Source of the DNA: an uncultured beta proteobacterium
GTDB lineage: Bacteria; Pseudomonadota; Gammaproteobacteria; Burkholderiales; Burkholderiaceae_C
NCBI GenBank assembly: GCA_903876045.1
Contig: CAIQYP010000251.1
Location: forward strand, 1-36,551
Direction of reading: 5' to 3'
DNA: 36,551 nucleotides
Each line of letters starts with the position of its first letter. Position 1 is the first letter of the stretch. Of this stretch, positions 33,884 through 36,551 are shown piece after piece. A program made the position numbers and the translations under genes. The notes beneath the pieces were generated by a model that was not told the DNA's origin, ran no database searches, and was given only the letters and a program-made list of their open reading frames with translations.

Positions 33884-33909
33884 AAATGTTGAGCTCAACA
33901 TTTATTGAT
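33878..33909. repeat. 32-bp perfect palindrome at the istB/RIT junction
   Basis: ATCAATAAATGTTGAG is followed immediately by its exact reverse complement. The left arm's ATCAAT belongs to istB; the rest is element-end DNA. It marks the insertion junction and may be the recombination target. Confidence 0.75.
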
Positions 33910-33925
33910 TAATGTGATGTCCGCT

Positions 33926-34004
33926 GTAATGTGGAGTAGCACAAAAGACTGTATCGGCCATACAGGCACAAACACCGATCTTTCTGTTGACTTCTCCACA
34001 TTAC
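33926..34004. repeat. Inverted repeat at the RIT element end
   Basis: GTAATGTGGAG (33926-33936) is inverted exactly as CTCCACATTAC (33994-34004). A related TAATGTGATG occurs at 33910-33919. These are plausible recombinase-binding arms of the element's terminus. Confidence 0.65.
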
Positions 34005-34006
34005 GA

Positions 34007-35038
34007 TCAGAGGCGGCGAAGCCAAGCGGTGACGTTGTCGTCGTGGAAGATAAAGGCACCGCCCTTTGGCGGTGCAAGCACTTCAGGGAAGACTTGTGCG
34101 AGCGCTTGACGTTTAAGGTCGAGGTCAGCGCGCGCGTAGCGCATGGTGGTGTTTAGGCTCGCGTGGCCGAGCCATTGGCTGATGGTAGCGAAGTCCACCC
34201 CTGCCTTGAGCAGATGAATTGCAGTGGTGTGCCTCAATGAATGCGGGTGAATCCGTTTGGCGGCCAATGTCGGTTCGGTTTTTGCGCCTGCGGTGATGTG
34301 CCGCTGCAGAAGGTATCGAACACCGAAGCGGGTCATCGGGACGCCATGCGCGTTGAGGAATACGTGTCGAACAGCAGGATCGTCGTCACCATCGCGCTGG
34401 TTCTCTATCAGTTCCCACAGCAGGCGGGCAATACGCGGCCAGATCGGACAAATGCGCACCTTGTTGCCTTTGCCCGTGAAGCGGACTTGGCAGGGAGGTT
34501 CAATTCGAATATCTCGAACCCGCAGATCGACGATCTCTTGCACCCGGGCGCCGGTATTGAACATCAGCGAGAACATCGCGTAGTCCCGTCTGCCGGCTGG
34601 TGTCTTTCGATCAATGCTACCCAACAGGGCCTCGATCTCCGTCTTCTCCAGATATTCGATTGGGGTGGCCTGAGCTCCTCGTTTGAATGGAATTCCGAGG
34701 ATTTGCTGCAAGGCCGCCATTTGCTCGGGATGGTCGCTTACAAGGTAGTGAGCAAAGGTATGCATGGCGGCCAAGCGGACATTGCGGGTAGAGATGGTAT
34801 TCCCGCGCTCAGCCTCCAAGAAGGTGAGGAAGCGACAGATCCGATCGGCAGTTATGTCGGACAGTTCGAGAGATTCGATTGGCCGATGACAGTCCTTGGC
34901 GGCAAACCCAAGGAACAGAATCATGCAGTCACGATAGCTTTGAATCGTGTGACGACTCATACCGCGCAGTGTCGGGAGGTATTCCTGGAAGAAGCGAACA
35001 ACGGCACGGCCAAGTTGTGTCGGTTGATACTTCTTCAT
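34007..35038 (-). CDS. Tyrosine recombinase, third RIT gene
   Basis: This 343-aa phage-type integrase has an N-terminal SAM-like core-binding domain ('FFQEYLPTLRGMSRHTIQSYRDCMILFLGF'). The catalytic domain has Arg in 'FNTGARVQEIVDLRV', Lys in 'GKGNKVRICP', 'HPHSLRHTTAIHLLKAGVD' (H-x-x-R) and the nucleophile Tyr in 'WLGHASLNTTMRYARAD'. All catalytic residues are present. It starts ATGA-overlapping the second recombinase stop and ends 3 bp before the terminal inverted repeat. In RIT elements the three different recombinases act together; the division of labour is not established from sequence. Confidence 0.93.
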   Translation of the reverse strand: MKKYQPTQLGRAVVRFFQEYLPTLRGMSRHTIQSYRDCMILFLGFAAKDCHRPIESLELSDITADRICRFLTFLEAERGNTISTRNVRLAAMHTFAHYLVSDHPEQMAALQQILGIPFKRGAQATPIEYLEKTEIEALLGSIDRKTPAGRRDYAMFSLMFNTGARVQEIVDLRVRDIRIEPPCQVRFTGKGNKVRICPIWPRIARLLWELIENQRDGDDDPAVRHVFLNAHGVPMTRFGVRYLLQRHITAGAKTEPTLAAKRIHPHSLRHTTAIHLLKAGVDFATISQWLGHASLNTTMRYARADLDLKRQALAQVFPEVLAPPKGGAFIFHDDNVTAWLRRL

Positions 35039-36012
35039 GATGTGGCCTCGTCAACAACACCGCCGAAAGCGGCTTCGAACCGCTCACTGGCCAGCTCGCG
35101 CATGGTCGGCACGAAGTGCAGGTAATGGGCGGTCGACACGATCGAAACGTGACCCATAAACATAGCTAGGCGGGGCAAGTTGGACTGAACGTCAGCGCCA
35201 TCGCGGTACCAGCGAATCAGAGCCTGAACGGCGAAGCTATGCCTAATGTCATGGACTCTCGGGCGACGCCCTTCGCTGTCTTTTACGTCCGCTGCGACGA
35301 ACAGGCGATTGACAGCCTGCCCCAATCCGGCACCGGTGTACCCGTGATGACCACATGCTCCACAACACACCAGTGGTGCGCAGGCCGCGGAATCAAACGG
35401 TGTCGCTAGACGTTGGCGCAAATAGACCCGCAGAGCATCGCTGGCGTCCAGTGACAGCGGCACCAGTCGCGACTTGTGGAATTTGGATGATTTGATACGG
35501 AGCAGCCCAGTCTTTGCATCAACGTCATCCAAGGTTAAGCGGACCAATTCACCACGCCGCAGTCCTGTCGTATATAGCAAGATTACGGCCATGCGCATGA
35601 CTGCCGGCAACAACGGTGAATTGCTCGTTGCCACCAGTGTGTCGGCAGCGACCAGCAGTCGCGCCACCTGCTCTGGCTCGACGATCACCGGTCGGCGATA
35701 GGGAAGCATGCGAGCGAAGTGCAGTGGATCGGGAACGAAACAGTCGGGTTCGGTGCGCTGACGGTAGCGACAGAACTTGCGCACAATCAGTTGGCGGCCC
35801 CGCCGTGTCGTAGCGGACAGCTTGCAAAAAGAATTGCACCATAGATCAAAGCCGGCCTGATCGAGATCTGCGTTGTTTGTTGTTGCGAGGAAGGCTCGTA
35901 GGTGTTTGAGAATCCACTCTGTGCCGTCGTAACTGCGACCCAGCGAACGTTGGTGCCGAAGCCAGATGGCGATCCATTGATCCAGCGGTGTTGAAGGTGC
36001 CTTCTCATTCAT
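35035..36012 (-). CDS. Tyrosine recombinase, second RIT gene
   Basis: This 325-aa integrase has a core-binding domain near the N-terminus ('LDQWIAIWLRHQRSLGRSYDGTEWILKHLRAFL'). The catalytic residues are visible: 'LYTTGLRRGELVRLTLDDV' (Arg), 'KSSKFHKSRLVPL' (Lys), 'RVHDIRHSFAVQALIRWY' (H-x-x-R) and 'FMGHVSIVSTAHYLHFVPTM' (His and Tyr). A CGACGHH-type Cys/His insert lies before motif II. The ORF track begins at 36255, but the ATG at 36012 has GGAGG 6 nt upstream and overlaps the first recombinase gene by 8 nt, as expected in a tight trio. Confidence 0.92.
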   Translation of the reverse strand: MNEKAPSTPLDQWIAIWLRHQRSLGRSYDGTEWILKHLRAFLATTNNADLDQAGFDLWCNSFCKLSATTRRGRQLIVRKFCRYRQRTEPDCFVPDPLHFARMLPYRRPVIVEPEQVARLLVAADTLVATSNSPLLPAVMRMAVILLYTTGLRRGELVRLTLDDVDAKTGLLRIKSSKFHKSRLVPLSLDASDALRVYLRQRLATPFDSAACAPLVCCGACGHHGYTGAGLGQAVNRLFVAADVKDSEGRRPRVHDIRHSFAVQALIRWYRDGADVQSNLPRLAMFMGHVSIVSTAHYLHFVPTMRELASERFEAAFGGVVDEATS

Positions 36013-36551
36013 GGCCGCCTCCATTGACTGGCGCAGGCACTGGTAATGCAACCGTGCGCAACATGTCGGTGTCGACTCGCAAGTAAACACAGGTGGCCTC
36101 CAAGCTCCGATGTCCCAGCAAGTCACCAATGGCCTTGACACCGACACCACGCCGAAGCAAACGCATTGCGAAGGTATGCCGCAGCGAATAAGACGAGACC
36201 CCATCAAGAGGGAGGCCGCTCTTAATTGCCCGGTAGTTGAAAACATCGATGACACCGTAATGCTTCAGCGCTTTAATCGGGCTCCGAATGCGCAGGAATA
36301 ACTGTGGCAAATCGCAGGTCGGCCTAGCGACCGCCAAGTAACGGCGCAGTAGCCGCAATGTCCGTTCGACGAGCGGCAGAATAAGCACGGAGTGCGTCTT
36401 GCATTGTTCGACTCTTAGCGTGCCGGCCTTCCAATCGATGGAATCAAGCCGCAAGGCGGCCACCTCGGATGGGCGCAGGCCGTAATAGGCCATCAAATGC
36501 AAAATGGCATAGTCACGCCAATCTCTGGGACTTCTCCGCCGGATCGAAGCG
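36005..36551 (-). CDS. Tyrosine recombinase, first RIT gene (5' end outside window)
   Basis: This is the C-terminal catalytic half (at least 182 aa) of an integrase. The frame stays open to the window edge (…RSPRDWRDYAILHLMAYYGL), so the TTG at 36502 in the ORF track is internal. Catalytic motifs: 'YYGLRPSEVAALRLDSIDW' (Arg), 'VEQCKTHSVLILPL' (Lys), 'SSYSLRHTFAMRLL' (Arg) and 'LLGHRSLEATCVYLRVD' (His, Tyr). It overlaps the second gene by 8 nt. Its three-gene context makes it the promoter-proximal member of the RIT operon. Confidence 0.92.
   Translation of the reverse strand, partial: ASIRRRSPRDWRDYAILHLMAYYGLRPSEVAALRLDSIDWKAGTLRVEQCKTHSVLILPLVERTLRLLRRYLAVARPTCDLPQLFLRIRSPIKALKHYGVIDVFNYRAIKSGLPLDGVSSYSLRHTFAMRLLRRGVGVKAIGDLLGHRSLEATCVYLRVDTDMLRTVALPVPAPVNGGGHE

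Larger units (their letters stand above)
33884..36551. mobile_element. RIT element (recombinase in trio), partial
   Basis: Three tyrosine-recombinase genes overlap by a few bases in one direction, the defining arrangement of RIT elements. The left end (33884-34006) holds repeated AATGTG motifs and an inverted repeat. The right end lies beyond the window. The element is inserted in istB of an IS21-family IS. Confidence 0.85.

Noticed and set aside
1-36551. CRISPR arrays, tRNA and rRNA genes
   Set aside because: No regularly spaced repeats and no recognisable tRNA or rRNA sequences were seen on either strand by eye.

Overview
The window looks like chromosomal DNA of a GC-rich betaproteobacterium, most likely Burkholderiales/Comamonadaceae (Rhodoferax- or Polaromonas-like). 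This is judged from protein character: GTP-type PEP carboxykinase, bauA/mmsA pair, DadA, ArgP-like regulator, YifB, and short GC-rich intergenic repeats of a comamonad style. No search was run, so the genus is an inference.

Region 1 (1-7500) is a carbohydrate/polyol catabolic locus. The plus-strand operon holds two ABC permeases (the first cut by the window edge), a small two-helix membrane protein, two different ABC ATPases, and a DhaL/DhaK two-subunit ketose kinase. Facing it on the minus strand are a Gfo/Idh/MocA dehydrogenase and a TIM-barrel sugar isomerase/epimerase. Together they suggest uptake, oxidation or isomerisation, and phosphorylation of a short sugar or polyol. The substrate cannot be read from sequence.

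Region 2 (7500-13200) is housekeeping and small genes: a lectin-like lipoprotein, an eRF1-domain-like small protein, a small hypothetical, a 2OG-Fe(II) oxygenase-like protein, ilvD, a membrane-anchored hypothetical and an outer-membrane barrel protein.

Region 3 (13300-22700) is amino-acid catabolism and regulators: bauA and mmsA/bauC with a divergent LysR gene and a clear palindromic operator between them; dadA with a divergent ArgP-like LysR gene followed by a TetR gene; a metallophosphoesterase overlapping a third LysR gene; and a small membrane protein ending in a perfect bidirectional terminator.

Region 4 (22750-30270) is core genome on the minus strand (pckG, secreted glutathione peroxidase, recQ, a cyclic-nucleotide-binding protein, yifB), plus a small plus-strand hypothetical gene.

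Region 5 (about 30272 to the window end) is a mosaic of mobile DNA that begins where yifB loses its N-terminus. It contains a 116-aa gene with a strong RBS, an IS1595-family transposon carrying a DUF3800 passenger gene, AT-rich DNA with no recognised gene, and the 3' end of an IS21-type istB gene. That istB gene is broken by a RIT element (three overlapping tyrosine-recombinase genes, the first cut by the window edge). The IS1595 element lies inside an AT-rich palindrome that, once the element is removed, resembles a LexA (SOS) box 34 nt upstream of the 116-aa gene. The IS1595/DUF3800 unit and the RIT-in-istB nesting are the most interesting parts of the window.
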